A stretch of DNA of 42,298 nucleotides from an uncultured Bacteroides sp. (GCA_944320945.1 CALUJK010000127.1:1-42298), one strand, 5' to 3'; counted from the stretch's first letter, positions 1-9,496 are shown. Notes: generated from the letters alone by a model not told the origin. Made by a program: numbers and translations.

Positions 1-1206
1 TTCCATAGCGATGCGCCGTGCCGCACGCTCGGTCGTAAAAGAACTGACAATGCAAGTTATCAAAATCAACAGTACGGTACCATTCAGCACATCTTCATTC
101 AACAACCGTTCGCCATTGGGCAAAATGATGCTATAGCCCACTAACACTGCCGCCAATGTGGCAGCCGCCTGCGCGTTGCTCAATCCGAACATCAGTTCAC
201 GCTCTAAAGCCACCATACGATATATTTTCTGTGTCATCCACGAAGCAATCCACTTACCGCCCAGTGCCACGGTTATCATCACCGCCGCCACTTTCAAGGC
301 TTCTCCCTCACTGCCGAAGATGACATGCAAATCTATCAGCATCCCCACCCCTATCAAGAAATAGGGAATAAACAGCGCATTGCCCACAAACTCCAACTGG
401 CTCATCAGCGGTGACACATGTGGAATAAGCCGATTCAGCACCAACCCCACCAAGAATGCGCCCAAAATGCCTTCCATGCCGATAGCCTCCATCAACCCGG
501 CTCCCAGAAAGACCATGACAAGGACAAATATAAACTGCATCACATTGTCATCATAACGGCGGAAGAACCACCGGCCGATGCGGGGCAAAAAATACATGAT
601 AAGCGCTCCTAATACAACAAACCTTGCCAGCAACCACACCCAAAAGTAACTTCCCGACTCGCCTTTAAACAATCCGCTGATGATGGCCAACACCAGCAAG
701 GTCAGCGTATCTGTCACCGCCGTACCTCCTACGGCTATACTGACACTACGATGACGCGACACACCATAACGTATTACAATGGGATAGGCCACCAATGTGT
801 GCGAGGCATACATACTGGCCAGCAGAATAGAGGTCAACAGACTGTATTCCAGCAGCCACATGTTAGTCACCATACCGATACTTATCGGCACAATGAAAGC
901 CAACAATCCCAGCACCACGGCCTTGCCCCGGTTCTTCTTGAAGTCAGCCATGTTCATCTCCAGCCCCGCCAAGAACATAATGTAGTAAAGTCCCACTTTG
1001 CCAAACAACTCGAAACTGCTGTCGCGTGCCAAGATATTGAATCCATGCTCGCCTACAGCCACTCCCGCCAGAATCATACCGATAATATGTGGTATGCGCA
1101 ACTTACCCATCACAATGGGTGCCAGCAGAATAATAAACAGCACCAAGAAAAATATCCATGTAGGGTCAGTTATGGGGAGGGTAATATCGAGAGAAAGCCA
1201 ATCCAT
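1..1206 (-). CDS. CPA2-type cation/proton antiporter, 5' part (partial)
   Basis: Read directly on the minus strand from ATG at 1206; the frame stays open for 402 codons to the window edge, so the C-terminus is missing. The product is almost entirely membrane helices, about 11-12 in the visible part. It has the family hallmarks of Na+/H+ exchanger (CPA2/KefB-like) proteins: GKLRIPHIIGMILAGVAVG near residues 34-52, FLAGLEMN near 79-86, and a glycine-rich GILGAFLVGLVLNRL segment in the second half. Expected role: inner-membrane exchange of Na+ or K+ for protons. Many Bacteroidales relatives carry an additional C-terminal cytosolic domain, which would lie outside the window. It is divergent from asd, with 174 bp between the starts. 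The family call is confident; the transported ion is not determined. Confidence 0.88.
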   Translation of the reverse strand, partial: MDWLSLDITLPITDPTWIFFLVLFIILLAPIVMGKLRIPHIIGMILAGVAVGEHGFNILARDSSFELFGKVGLYYIMFLAGLEMNMADFKKNRGKAVVLGLLAFIVPISIGMVTNMWLLEYSLLTSILLASMYASHTLVAYPIVIRYGVSRHRSVSIAVGGTAVTDTLTLLVLAIISGLFKGESGSYFWVWLLARFVVLGALIMYFLPRIGRWFFRRYDDNVMQFIFVLVMVFLGAGLMEAIGMEGILGAFLVGLVLNRLIPHVSPLMSQLEFVGNALFIPYFLIGVGMLIDLHVIFGSEGEALKVAAVMITVALGGKWIASWMTQKIYRMVALERELMFGLSNAQAAATLAAVLVGYSIILPNGERLLNEDVLNGTVLLILITCIVSSFTTERAARRIAME

Positions 1207-1285
1207 AATTTGCAAGGTTTTAGATTTTGTGTGCAAAATAACTAAAAAGTTTTCACTTAATAAAGCCTGATACAGCAATTTGTCG

Positions 1286-1293
1286 TACTTTTG
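1286..1293 (+). promoter_or_regulatory. Bacteroides -7 box upstream of asd
   Basis: TACTTTTG matches the Bacteroides -7 consensus TAnnTTTG exactly. No clear TTTG lies 19-20 bp upstream. Transcription would start near 1300, giving a leader of about 80 nt for asd. Confidence 0.55.
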
Positions 1294-1380
1294 CAGCATC
1301 GTGTAACAATTAGGAACCGGCAGCACGCAAATGCCGCGTTAAAAGAACCACATGATGTTTAATCCAAAAACAGTAAAAAT

Positions 1381-2388
1381 ATGAAAGTAGCAATTGTAGG
1401 AGCAAGTGGTGCCGTAGGACAAGAGTTTCTGCGGGTACTCGACGAACGTAATTTTCCCGTTGATGAACTCGTATTGTTTGGCAGCAAGCGCAGTGCCGGC
1501 ACCAAATACGCCTTCCGTGGTAAAGACATCGAAGTAAAACTCCTTCAACATAACGATGACTTCAAAGGAGTAGATATCGCCTTTACCTCTGCCGGAGCAG
1601 GTACTTCGAAAGAGTTTGCCGAAACCATCACGAAATATGGCGCAGTGATGATAGATAACTCCAGCGCCTTCCGCATGGATGCCGATGTGCCCTTAGTAGT
1701 ACCCGAAGTAAATGCTGCCGACGCCAAAGACCGTCCGCGCGGCATCATCGCCAACCCGAACTGTACCACCATCCAGATGGTAGTAGCTCTGAAGGCCATC
1801 GAACAGCTGAGCCACATCAAGACTGTACACGTATCTACTTATCAGGCAGCCAGCGGTGCCGGAGCTGCCGCTATGGACGAATTGTACACCCAATACCGCC
1901 AGGTACTGGCAGGCGAACCGGTCACCGTTGAGAAGTTCGCTTATCAGTTGGCATTCAACCTCATCCCGCAGATTGACGTATTCACAGAGAACGGCTATAC
2001 CAAGGAAGAGATGAAGATGTACAACGAGACACGCAAGATTATGCACAGCGATGTCAAGGTGAGTGCCACTTGTGTCCGTGTGCCTGCCCTGCGTTCACAC
2101 TCGGAAAGCATCTGGGTAGAGACCGAGCGCCCCATCTCAGTGGAAGAGGCACGCGAAGCATTCGCTAAAGGCGAAGGTCTGGTGCTGATGGATAATCCGG
2201 CAGAGAAAGAATATCCCATGCCGTTGTTCCTGGCCGGCAAAGACTCTGTTTACGTAGGCCGCATCCGCAAAGACCTGACCAATGACTGCGGACTGACCTT
2301 CTGGATTGTAGGCGACCAAATCAAGAAAGGTGCTGCGCTGAATGCCGTACAAATTGCCGAATACCTCATCCGGGAAAAGGCGCTGTAA
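1381..2388 (+). CDS. asd: aspartate-semialdehyde dehydrogenase
   Basis: 335 aa, the usual length of the family. It makes aspartate semialdehyde from aspartyl phosphate with NADPH, the branch point to lysine/diaminopimelate, threonine and methionine. The N-terminal nucleotide-binding loop [11 protein letters not shown] (residues 7-17) is present, as are the active-site cysteine segment ANPNCTT (about 128-134), QAASGAG (about 155-161) and the catalytic-histidine segment RSHSES (about 239-244). It is preceded by a -7 box at 1286 and followed by a strong hairpin at 2412, so it is probably monocistronic. Start ATG 1381 is the first codon giving the complete Rossmann motif. Confidence 0.97.
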   Translation: MKVAIVGASGAVGQEFLRVLDERNFPVDELVLFGSKRSAGTKYAFRGKDIEVKLLQHNDDFKGVDIAFTSAGAGTSKEFAETITKYGAVMIDNSSAFRMDADVPLVVPEVNAADAKDRPRGIIANPNCTTIQMVVALKAIEQLSHIKTVHVSTYQAASGAGAAAMDELYTQYRQVLAGEPVTVEKFAYQLAFNLIPQIDVFTENGYTKEEMKMYNETRKIMHSDVKVSATCVRVPALRSHSESIWVETERPISVEEAREAFAKGEGLVLMDNPAEKEYPMPLFLAGKDSVYVGRIRKDLTNDCGLTFWIVGDQIKKGAALNAVQIAEYLIREKAL

Positions 2389-2411
2389 ATCGAATCAACA
2401 GAAACAGAGTG

Positions 2412-2457
2412 GGGTTGTGCATGTCTGCAGACAATGCACAACCCTGTTTCTTTTTCC
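2412..2457 (+). terminator. terminator after asd
   Basis: An 11-bp perfect stem (GGGTTGTGCAT pairing with ATGCACAACCC) encloses a second palindrome, GTCTGCAGAC, and is followed by a T-rich tract (TGTTTCTTTTT). It fits a rho-independent terminator 24 bp after the asd stop codon. Confidence 0.85.
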
Positions 2458-2543
2458 TCCCTCTCCCTCACTCCTCTTGAACAAAAACTTCCACAACACA
2501 GAATTATTTCCCCCGCCACATGCAATTCTTCGGCAGATTCTTC

Positions 2544-2551
2544 TAACTTTG
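2544..2551 (+). promoter_or_regulatory. Bacteroides -7 box upstream of namZ cluster
   Basis: TAACTTTG fits TAnnTTTG and lies 25 bp before the namZ start codon. A matching -33 TTTG is not obvious. It would drive the 2577-8715 cluster. Confidence 0.55.
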
Positions 2552-2576
2552 TGCGCATAACCCATATATCTGTTCC

Positions 2577-3794
2577 ATGAAAAGAGCACTGATTAGCATC
2601 CTGCTGTTATGCCTGCTGATGCCGGCAAAGGCACAAGAGCCTGCTGCATCAACCACCTGCAACAAAATAAAGACCGGCATCGCCGACCGCATCATACCCG
2701 CCGACGAGCAAACCGACCGCTACCTGCCCCTGCTGCGCGACCGCCGCATAGCCCTCTTCACCAACCATACCGCCATGATTGGCAACCGCCATCTGCTGGA
2801 TCTGCTGCTGGCAGAGAACATCCACGTGACTGGCGTATTCAGCCCCGAACACGGTTTCCGCGGCACCGTTGAAGCCGGAGGCACCGTACGCAGCAGCGTA
2901 GATGAAAAGACAGGCGTACCCATCCGCTCCCTGTACGGTGGGGGCAAAAGCAAAGGCCCTTCAGCCGAATCAATGAAGACATTTGACGCACTGGTGGTAG
3001 ATATACAAGACGTGGGACTGCGTTTCTACACCTATTATATCAGTATGCTTCACCTGATGGATGCCTGCGCCAAGGCTGACAAACCGGTCATTGTGCTGGA
3101 CCGCCCCAATCCCAACGGTTTCTACGTGGACGGCCCGTTGCTGAACATGAAGCGATACAAATCGGGCGTAGGCGCCCTGCCCATCCCCATCGTGCACGGC
3201 ATGACGCTGGGCGAACTGGCACAAATGATAAACGGCGAGGGCTGGCTCAGCGAAGGCCGCCGCTGCCAGTTGACCGTCATTCCCTGCCTCGGCTACACCC
3301 ATCAGTCCCTCTACCAACTCCCCATACCTCCCTCTCCCAACCTGCCCAATATGCAGGCCATCTACCTATACCCCAGTATCTGCCTGTTCGAAGGTACAGT
3401 GGTCAGTCTGGGACGCGGCACGGACAAACCTTTCCAGGTGTACGGACACCCGCAGATGACGGGCTGCAACTATACCTTCACCCCCCGCAGCGTATCCGCC
3501 GCCAAGAATCCGCCTCAACGAGACAAGCTATGCCACGGCGTTGACCTGAGCCGTCTGTCCCAAGACAGCATCCGCGCCCGCGGCATCGACCTGACATACG
3601 TCATCCACGCCTACCGCAATCTGAACATGGACGAACGCTTCTTCACCTCCTTCTTCGAACTGCTGACAGGAACCGACTCCGTACGCCACATGATTATGGA
3701 AGGCCGCACGGCCGACGAAATCCGTGCCTCCTGGCAACCGGACGTGGAGCAATTCAAACAGCAACGCCGACCGTACCTCCTCTACCCCGAGTAG
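2577..3794 (+). CDS. namZ: secreted exo-beta-N-acetylmuramidase (NamZ/DUF1343 family)
   Basis: 405 aa with a signal peptide ending near residue 19 (LLMPAKAQE). The fold and motifs are those of the DUF1343/NamZ family (glycoside hydrolase family 171): ALFTNHTAMIGNRHL (about 59-73), VFSPEHGFRGTVEAG (about 87-101), VDIQDVGLRFYTY (about 140-152) and VLDRPNPNGFYVDGPLL (about 173-189). Characterised members remove MurNAc from the non-reducing ends of peptidoglycan fragments. The downstream neighbours, a symporter and a BadF-type kinase, fit uptake and phosphorylation of the released sugar. It leads the cluster behind the -7 box at 2544; the gap to the next gene is 69 bp with no terminator. The family is clear; the activity is inferred from relatives. 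Confidence 0.88.
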   Translation: MKRALISILLLCLLMPAKAQEPAASTTCNKIKTGIADRIIPADEQTDRYLPLLRDRRIALFTNHTAMIGNRHLLDLLLAENIHVTGVFSPEHGFRGTVEAGGTVRSSVDEKTGVPIRSLYGGGKSKGPSAESMKTFDALVVDIQDVGLRFYTYYISMLHLMDACAKADKPVIVLDRPNPNGFYVDGPLLNMKRYKSGVGALPIPIVHGMTLGELAQMINGEGWLSEGRRCQLTVIPCLGYTHQSLYQLPIPPSPNLPNMQAIYLYPSICLFEGTVVSLGRGTDKPFQVYGHPQMTGCNYTFTPRSVSAAKNPPQRDKLCHGVDLSRLSQDSIRARGIDLTYVIHAYRNLNMDERFFTSFFELLTGTDSVRHMIMEGRTADEIRASWQPDVEQFKQQRRPYLLYPE

Positions 3795-3863
3795 GGAACG
3801 AACAATGCGCAAAACGTCGTTTAATCTATTACTGACCTTTTATAAAAACATCCACTACACATC

Positions 3864-6311
3864 ATGAAAAGTATCTGGCTCAGTCTCATACTTCTGGCAA
3901 ACATGACAGGAAAAGCATTCGCCGCCAGCGACAGGATGCCTACATCCAACACATTGAAACAATACTATATTTCGCCCACGGGCGACGACCGGAACGACGG
4001 GAGCGAACAAAGTCCGCTCAGGAGCATACATAAGGCACAACAACTGGCAACGCCTCATTTCGGCAAAAGCGATATCCAATTCCTCTTCATGGATGGCATA
4101 CACTACCTAGACAGCTGCATTCGTATCGCCCCCGAACAGTCCGGAACCAAGCAGCACACTGTGACCTATGCCGCCGTGCACAGCGGAAAAGCCTCCCTAA
4201 GCGGAGGACGCTCGCTGACGCTGCATTGGAGCAAATATAAAGGCAACATCTGCCAAGCCAAAGTCAAGGGCATAGTTGCCGACATTGACCAGCTGTACGT
4301 AAACGGCCGACGGAAACCGATGGCACGCTACCCGAATATCGTCGAAGGAAAAAACGTTTTCGACTGCTGGGAACTGTCGCACAGCATCAAGCCCAACCCG
4401 GAAAAAGACGTGCTGAATCCCCAACGCATCGCTTCTTGGAAAAACCCCGAAGGGGCTTACATACACGCCATGCACAAGGCCATTTGGGGTGACATGCACT
4501 GGCTGGTCAAAGGGAAAAACAACAAAGGGGAACTCATTAGCGAAGGTGGCTGGCAGAATAACCGCCCGTCACCGATGCATCCCGTGTACAGAATCGTAGA
4601 AAACGTATTCGAGGAACTGGACAGTCCCGGTGAATGGTACTACGACAGGAAAACCTCCACTCTGTATTACTGGCCCGAACAGGACGAAGACATGACGCGA
4701 GCAACGGTGGAGACTGTAGTTTTGAAAGAGCTCGTCCGGTTCTCGGGGACAAAAGAGACGCCGGTGTCCCACATCACGCTGCGCGGACTCACCTTTAGGC
4801 ACGTGGCACGAACCTTCATGGACAACAAAGAGCCGCTCCTCCGAAGCGACTGGACTATCTACCGAGGTGGTACAATCACCCTCAACGGAACCGTCTCCTG
4901 CATGATTGACGATTGCGAGTTCGATCAAGTAGGCGGAAATGCCATCTTCGTGAACAACTACAACCGCAACCTGCTCATCAAGGGATGCTACATACACGAA
5001 TGCGGCAGCAACGGCATCGCGTTTGTCGGCGACCCTGCCACCGTCAGAAGCCCGCTGTTCCGCTACGCCCCGCAGAACTACGAGACCATAGACCGCACCC
5101 GGGGACCGCAAGGGGACAACTATCCGGCCAATTGCCGCGTAGAAGAGTGTCTCATCACACAGACCGGACGATTCGAAAAGCAAACGGCTCCGGTGCAAAT
5201 CTCCATGTCGCACAAGATTACAGTCTCCCACTGCTCCATATACGATGTTCCCCGAGCAGGCATCAATATCAGTGAAGGCACCTTCGGCGGACATGTCATC
5301 GAGTATTGCGACGTATTCAACACCGTTCTGGAAACCAGCGACCATGGTAGCTTCAACTCTTGGGGAAGAGATCGCTACTGGACGCCGGAAATAAAAGAGA
5401 CAAGCTTGCAAGTAGAACAAGACACACTATTACCCTGGCTCGATACACTGGACGAAATCATCTTAAGAAACAACCGGTGGCGGTGCGACCACGGCTGGGA
5501 CATTGACTTAGACGATGGTTCAAGCCACTACCGGATATACAACAACTTATTGCTGAACGGCGGTCTAAAGCTGCGCGAAGGATACAACCGCATAGCCACT
5601 AACAACGTTATCATCAACAACACCTTGCATCCACATGTATGGTACCGCAACAGCGGAGACGTCTTTAAGTACAACATCATCTTCTCTGCCTACAAAGCCA
5701 TAGGGATGCAAGCAAGCATCCCGGCAAACGAAAAATGGGGCAAAGAAATAGACTACAACATGTTCGTGACCGACGAACAAGCTCCCAAAACTTTCAACGG
5801 GAACGGGTGCGACCTGCATTCGATAGCAGGGAGCCCACAGTTCTACGATGAAAAATCCGGCGACTTCCGCATACAAGCAAGTTTCGAGGACAAAGGCTTC
5901 TTATTCCGTAACTTCTCCATGGATAACTTTGGTGTGACGCTCCCGAAGCTGAGACGCATCGCCAAAACGCCGGAAATTCCACCGTTACAAATTGCGAAAG
6001 AGAGCAAAGGGAAACAAAGCGTAACATCTTGGTACGGGGCAACCATAAAGAATATTGAAACATTGGGCGAACAATCTGCCATCGGGCTGGAAAACCGATG
6101 CGGGATACTATTAATATCAATACCACAAAAATCCCCATTATCTGCCCACGGGCTTCAGGTGAATGATGTCATTCTGGAAGTACAAGGAAAAAAAATTTGC
6201 AATGTAGATGACTTACAACAAATGGATGCAGACAATGGCGACCTTCCCCTTAACTTAATGCTGACCATCTGGAGAAACCAAGAAAAAGTAGAAATCAATA
6301 TTAATCGATAA
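3864..6311 (+). CDS. secreted right-handed beta-helix protein with C-terminal PDZ domain
   Basis: 815 aa with a signal peptide (LLANMTGKAFA, about residues 10-20). The mature protein opens with YYISPTGDDRNDGSEQSPL (about 35-53), the N-terminal cap typical of DUF1565/beta-helix carbohydrate-active proteins. GEWYYDRKTSTLYYWPEQ (about 252-269) follows, then repeated beta-helix rungs rich in Asn (GGNAIFVNNYN, GCYIHECGSNGIAF, NNRWRCDHGWDIDLDDGSSHYRIYN split over several rungs). The last 80 residues form a PDZ-like module (about 735-815, with GLQVNDVILEVQGK). Relatives include glycoside hydrolases and lyases of the beta-helix fold, so an enzyme acting on a polysaccharide or glycan is likely, but I cannot assign a family or substrate. 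The gene ends 6 bp before the symporter, so the two are co-transcribed. Confidence 0.82.
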   Translation: MKSIWLSLILLANMTGKAFAASDRMPTSNTLKQYYISPTGDDRNDGSEQSPLRSIHKAQQLATPHFGKSDIQFLFMDGIHYLDSCIRIAPEQSGTKQHTVTYAAVHSGKASLSGGRSLTLHWSKYKGNICQAKVKGIVADIDQLYVNGRRKPMARYPNIVEGKNVFDCWELSHSIKPNPEKDVLNPQRIASWKNPEGAYIHAMHKAIWGDMHWLVKGKNNKGELISEGGWQNNRPSPMHPVYRIVENVFEELDSPGEWYYDRKTSTLYYWPEQDEDMTRATVETVVLKELVRFSGTKETPVSHITLRGLTFRHVARTFMDNKEPLLRSDWTIYRGGTITLNGTVSCMIDDCEFDQVGGNAIFVNNYNRNLLIKGCYIHECGSNGIAFVGDPATVRSPLFRYAPQNYETIDRTRGPQGDNYPANCRVEECLITQTGRFEKQTAPVQISMSHKITVSHCSIYDVPRAGINISEGTFGGHVIEYCDVFNTVLETSDHGSFNSWGRDRYWTPEIKETSLQVEQDTLLPWLDTLDEIILRNNRWRCDHGWDIDLDDGSSHYRIYNNLLLNGGLKLREGYNRIATNNVIINNTLHPHVWYRNSGDVFKYNIIFSAYKAIGMQASIPANEKWGKEIDYNMFVTDEQAPKTFNGNGCDLHSIAGSPQFYDEKSGDFRIQASFEDKGFLFRNFSMDNFGVTLPKLRRIAKTPEIPPLQIAKESKGKQSVTSWYGATIKNIETLGEQSAIGLENRCGILLISIPQKSPLSAHGLQVNDVILEVQGKKICNVDDLQQMDADNGDLPLNLMLTIWRNQEKVEININR

Positions 6312-6317
6312 CTTTCT

Positions 6318-7766
6318 ATGTCCCCTTTCATCGTTATTCTCACCATAGCCCTTTACTTCGCCCTGCTATTCCTCGTGTCGTGGTTGGCAGGCAGACGGGC
6401 AGACAATGCCGGCTTTTTCACCGGCAACCGCCGTTCACCGTGGTACGTTGTGGCATTCGCCATGATAGGTGCCAGTATCTCCGGTGTCACCTACGTCTCC
6501 GTGCCCGGCATGGTGACGGCAAGTTCGTTCGGCTATTTGCAAATGGTGATGGGGTTCATCGTGGGACAACTCATCATCGCCTTTGTGCTGACGCCCCTGT
6601 TCTACCGCATGAATCTCACCTCCATCTACCAATATCTGGAAAACCGCTTCGGCGTATCGTCCTACCGCACAGGGGCATGGTTCTTCTTCCTCTCGAAGAT
6701 GTTAGGAGCAGCGGTGCGCCTCTACCTGGTATGCCTCACGCTGCAACTGCTGGTGTTCGGGCCGTTAGGAGTACCGTTCATCGGCAATGTGGTCATCACC
6801 ATGTTGCTGATATGGCTCTACACGTTCCGCGGCGGGGTGAAGTCGCTGGTATGGACGGATTCGCTAAAGACGCTCTGTCTAGTTGTCTCTGTGGTATTGT
6901 GCATCTACTATATAGGCAAGGCACTGGGACTGACGGCGGGCGGCATGGTGCAGACAGTGGCAGACAGCGACCTGTCTCGCATCTTCTTCCTAGATGATGT
7001 GACGGAGAAACAATACTTCTGGAAGCAGTTCCTGGCAGGCATCTTCACCACCATTGCCATGAACGGACTGGACCAGGACATGATGCAGCGCAACTTGAGC
7101 TGCCGCAATTCGCGCGAGTCGCAACTCAATCTGATGACAAGCATTGTGCTACAGTTCGTGGTCATTGCCCTGTTTCTCTCGCTGGGCGTACTGCTCTATC
7201 TCTTTGCGGACAGTCGCGGCATTACCATACAGCACAGCGACGAACTGTTCCCCCTCGTGGCCACCGGCGGTTATCTACCCGTAGTGGTGGGCGTAATGTT
7301 CGTTGTCGGACTGACCTCATCGGCCTATTCCGCTGCCGGTTCTGCCCTGACGGCACTCACCACGTCATTCACCGTTGATATACTGGGTACACGGGGACAG
7401 GACGAGCAGCAGACTGCCCGCCGCCGCAACCGTGTACACATCGCAATGGCGGTACTGATGGCGGTCGTTATCTTCCTCATCGGTATACTGAACAACACCA
7501 GTGTCATTGATGCTGTCTATACGCTGGCCAGCTACACATACGGGCCTATCCTCGGCATGTTTGCTTTCGGCATACTGACCCGCCGGCGGATACGCGACCG
7601 CTATGCACCGCTTGTCTGCCTCATAGCGCCGGTGTTGTGCTTCGTGCTGCAACAGAACTCCGAAGCGTGGTTTGGCGGTTACCAGTTCAGTTATGAGATA
7701 TTGATACTTAATGCACTGTTCACCTTCATCGGGCTGCTGCTGACTACGCGGAACAAGCGCCGCTGA
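6318..7766 (+). CDS. sodium:solute symporter (SSS family), probable amino-sugar transporter
   Basis: 482 aa, hydrophobic throughout, about 13 membrane helices. SSS-family features include AGRRADNAGFFTGNRRSPW (residues 24-42), the sodium-site region GASISGVTYVSVPGM (51-65) and GLDQDMMQRNLSCRNSRES (about 251-269), the conserved loop containing DQxxxQR-like residues. It imports a solute with Na+ across the inner membrane. The substrate is inferred from the neighbours: an exo-muramidase upstream and a sugar kinase downstream point to MurNAc or a related amino sugar, as in the MurNAc salvage route of Tannerella forsythia. The start ATG lies 6 bp after the stop of the beta-helix gene, implying tight coupling. 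Confidence 0.88.
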   Translation: MSPFIVILTIALYFALLFLVSWLAGRRADNAGFFTGNRRSPWYVVAFAMIGASISGVTYVSVPGMVTASSFGYLQMVMGFIVGQLIIAFVLTPLFYRMNLTSIYQYLENRFGVSSYRTGAWFFFLSKMLGAAVRLYLVCLTLQLLVFGPLGVPFIGNVVITMLLIWLYTFRGGVKSLVWTDSLKTLCLVVSVVLCIYYIGKALGLTAGGMVQTVADSDLSRIFFLDDVTEKQYFWKQFLAGIFTTIAMNGLDQDMMQRNLSCRNSRESQLNLMTSIVLQFVVIALFLSLGVLLYLFADSRGITIQHSDELFPLVATGGYLPVVVGVMFVVGLTSSAYSAAGSALTALTTSFTVDILGTRGQDEQQTARRRNRVHIAMAVLMAVVIFLIGILNNTSVIDAVYTLASYTYGPILGMFAFGILTRRRIRDRYAPLVCLIAPVLCFVLQQNSEAWFGGYQFSYEILILNALFTFIGLLLTTRNKRR

Positions 7767-7842
7767 TGCAGCTTCAGCACGTACCCCGACGGATCCGGAC
7801 ACTGCCGGAACATCTTCCCTATTAACCCATTAACCCTATCGT

Positions 7843-8715
7843 ATGAAACTTGAAGCATCTCTCCTCCCCTGCACCCTCATCGCCGACAGCGGTGCCACCA
7901 AGACCGACTGGTGCCTCCTCACTCCGGACGGCACTGCCCGCATCTACTCCACCTGCGGGCTGAACCCTTACTTCTTTTCCGAAGACGAGATTGTCCGGGA
8001 GTTGTCCGCCTCTCTCCTTCCCAAGCTGGCAGATGCCCCGATAGAGGCGGTGCATTTCTATGGCGCGGGGTGCATCCACGAGCCGGCAGAGGTTATGCGC
8101 TGTGCCCTCAACCGTTGCTTCCCCTATGCCCACATCGCGGTACAGACGGACATGCTGGGCGCTGCCCGTGCCTTGTGCGGACACTCGTCCGGCATTGCCT
8201 GCATACTGGGCACCGGCTCCAACTCCTGCTTGTATGACGGGCAACAAATCATTGCCAATGTCTCCCCATTAGGGTACATTTTAGGGGATGAAGGCAGCGG
8301 CGCCGTATTAGGCAAACTTTTAGTCAGTGATGTGTTGAAACACCAGCTTCCTGCCGATATCTGTTCCCGTTTCTTCGAACGCTTCGGTCTGACGCAGGCA
8401 GAGATTATCGACCGCGTGTACCGACAGCCCAATCCTAACCGTTTTCTGGCATCACTCTCTCCTTTCTTGGCGGAGAACATACACGAGCCGATTCTCTGTG
8501 CATTGGTATGTAATAGTTTCACGGCTTTCATTCGTCGGAATGTCATGCAGTACGAGGGGTGGAACGGGCAACTTATCCACTTCTGCGGTTCCGTGGCGTG
8601 GCACTACCGCCCTCTCCTGCAAAAGGTAGCAGACGCAACGGGGATTCGGGTCGGCAATATCCTGCAACGGCCGATGGAGGGGTTAGTGCGCTATCATGCT
8701 TCAACAACAGAATAA
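7843..8715 (+). CDS. BadF/BadG-type sugar kinase, probable N-acetylmuramate/N-acetylglucosamine kinase
   Basis: 290 aa, the expected length for BadF/BadG/BcrA/BcrD-family amino-sugar kinases. ATPase motifs are LIADSGATKTDWCL (residues 12-25, phosphate-1), CILGTGSNSCLYDG (about 119-132, phosphate-2) and GYILGDEGSGAVLGK (about 145-159). It would phosphorylate the sugar brought in by the upstream symporter. In T. forsythia a kinase of this type (MurK) acts on MurNAc, after which the etherase MurQ makes GlcNAc-6-P; no murQ lies within this window. The 76-bp gap to the symporter has no terminator. The family is confident; the substrate is inferred. Confidence 0.85.
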   Translation: MKLEASLLPCTLIADSGATKTDWCLLTPDGTARIYSTCGLNPYFFSEDEIVRELSASLLPKLADAPIEAVHFYGAGCIHEPAEVMRCALNRCFPYAHIAVQTDMLGAARALCGHSSGIACILGTGSNSCLYDGQQIIANVSPLGYILGDEGSGAVLGKLLVSDVLKHQLPADICSRFFERFGLTQAEIIDRVYRQPNPNRFLASLSPFLAENIHEPILCALVCNSFTAFIRRNVMQYEGWNGQLIHFCGSVAWHYRPLLQKVADATGIRVGNILQRPMEGLVRYHASTTE

Positions 8716-8757
8716 AAAAGTAGCATCGCGTGTGCTGCATATCCATATAAAAACAAA

Positions 8758-8806
8758 GCTGCCTCAAAACCTGACATCATTCATATCTGTCAAGTTTTGA
8801 GGCAGC
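8758..8806. terminator. bidirectional terminator between the kinase and FKBP-like genes
   Basis: A 13-bp perfect inverted repeat (GCTGCCTCAAAAC with GTTTTGAGGCAGC) is extended by TGACA/TGTCA around an 11-nt loop. Convergent genes end on either side, and A/T-rich tracts flank both arms, the minus-strand side being the more U-rich. Confidence 0.85.
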
Positions 8807-8842
8807 CTTCTATAGTATATAATATACCGGAAGTTATGCAGG

Positions 8843-9496
8843 TTATTCCAACCCTATCAAATTGATATCAAAAATTAACGTCGAATAACCGGGAACACTT
8901 CCGCTTCCACCAGAGCCATAACCAGACTCCCATGGAATATATAAAATCCATCTTTCACCCACACGCATATACTGCAAAGACCATGTCCACCCATTAACCA
9001 CACCATTCACAGAAAACGTAGTAGACGAATCAAATTCAGTCGGTATTTTTGTTGGTGGAATGGGTATTTCTTGGTCCAAAGCGCCATATCCATCAAAGTT
9101 TCCGTCGAACGAATCGCCCGTAATCAGCGTCCCATAGTAGAAAGCCTCCACCGTAGAGTGCCAACCGCTGTAGTTGGGAGTTTCACCATCGGGATTCGCC
9201 ACTAACTTCTTACAATAAATATATCGCTTCGTCGTACCGGTACTATTTCCACGATCCTCAATGGCATATATCTGCCCCAACTCCATTGCATCTGCATCTT
9301 CCTGGTCAACAATATACCGATTGCCCACATACGTTGCAACCGAATCGATATACGCTTCGTTGCGCTCCTGCCAGTTGTCATACACACTGACTTCCTCCGT
9401 CTCCTCACAGGCAGCGAACGTCACACCGAACAACGCCAACAGGACGAACAGCCGCAACAGCCCGGCACTTTTCATTCTTAATCTTTCACTCTTCAT
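8843..9496 (-). CDS. FKBP-like peptidyl-prolyl isomerase lipoprotein
   Basis: Up to 217 aa; an alternative start at 9475 (MKSAGLLRLF) gives 210 aa and a cleaner signal sequence. The lipobox region is LLALFGVTFAAC (Cys about residue 29), so a surface or periplasmic lipoprotein is expected. The C-terminal half matches the FKBP layout: GWTWSLQYMRVGERWILYIP, then a glycine-rich loop, then YSTLIFDINLIGLE. These correspond to the 'GW...ALQ.M..G..W..YIP...AYG...IP..STL.F...L' pattern of the family. The usual AYG/IPP residues are replaced by SGYGSGGSGSVPG, so isomerase activity is uncertain. It starts 11 bp after the glyS stop and is probably co-transcribed with it. Confidence 0.78.
   Translation of the reverse strand: MKSERLRMKSAGLLRLFVLLALFGVTFAACEETEEVSVYDNWQERNEAYIDSVATYVGNRYIVDQEDADAMELGQIYAIEDRGNSTGTTKRYIYCKKLVANPDGETPNYSGWHSTVEAFYYGTLITGDSFDGNFDGYGALDQEIPIPPTKIPTEFDSSTTFSVNGVVNGWTWSLQYMRVGERWILYIPWESGYGSGGSGSVPGYSTLIFDINLIGLE

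Noticed and set aside
751-1245. Plus-strand ORF over the antiporter
   Set aside because: It is antisense to the antiporter, whose minus-strand frame is open for 402 codons with clear membrane helices.
1294-1380. Lysine riboswitch ahead of asd
   Set aside because: The leader is only about 80 nt and lacks the lysine-riboswitch core; only a small CGGC/GCCG hairpin is seen.
4569-5420. 283-codon minus-strand ORF
   Set aside because: It is a shadow of the beta-helix gene, with no recognisable domain.
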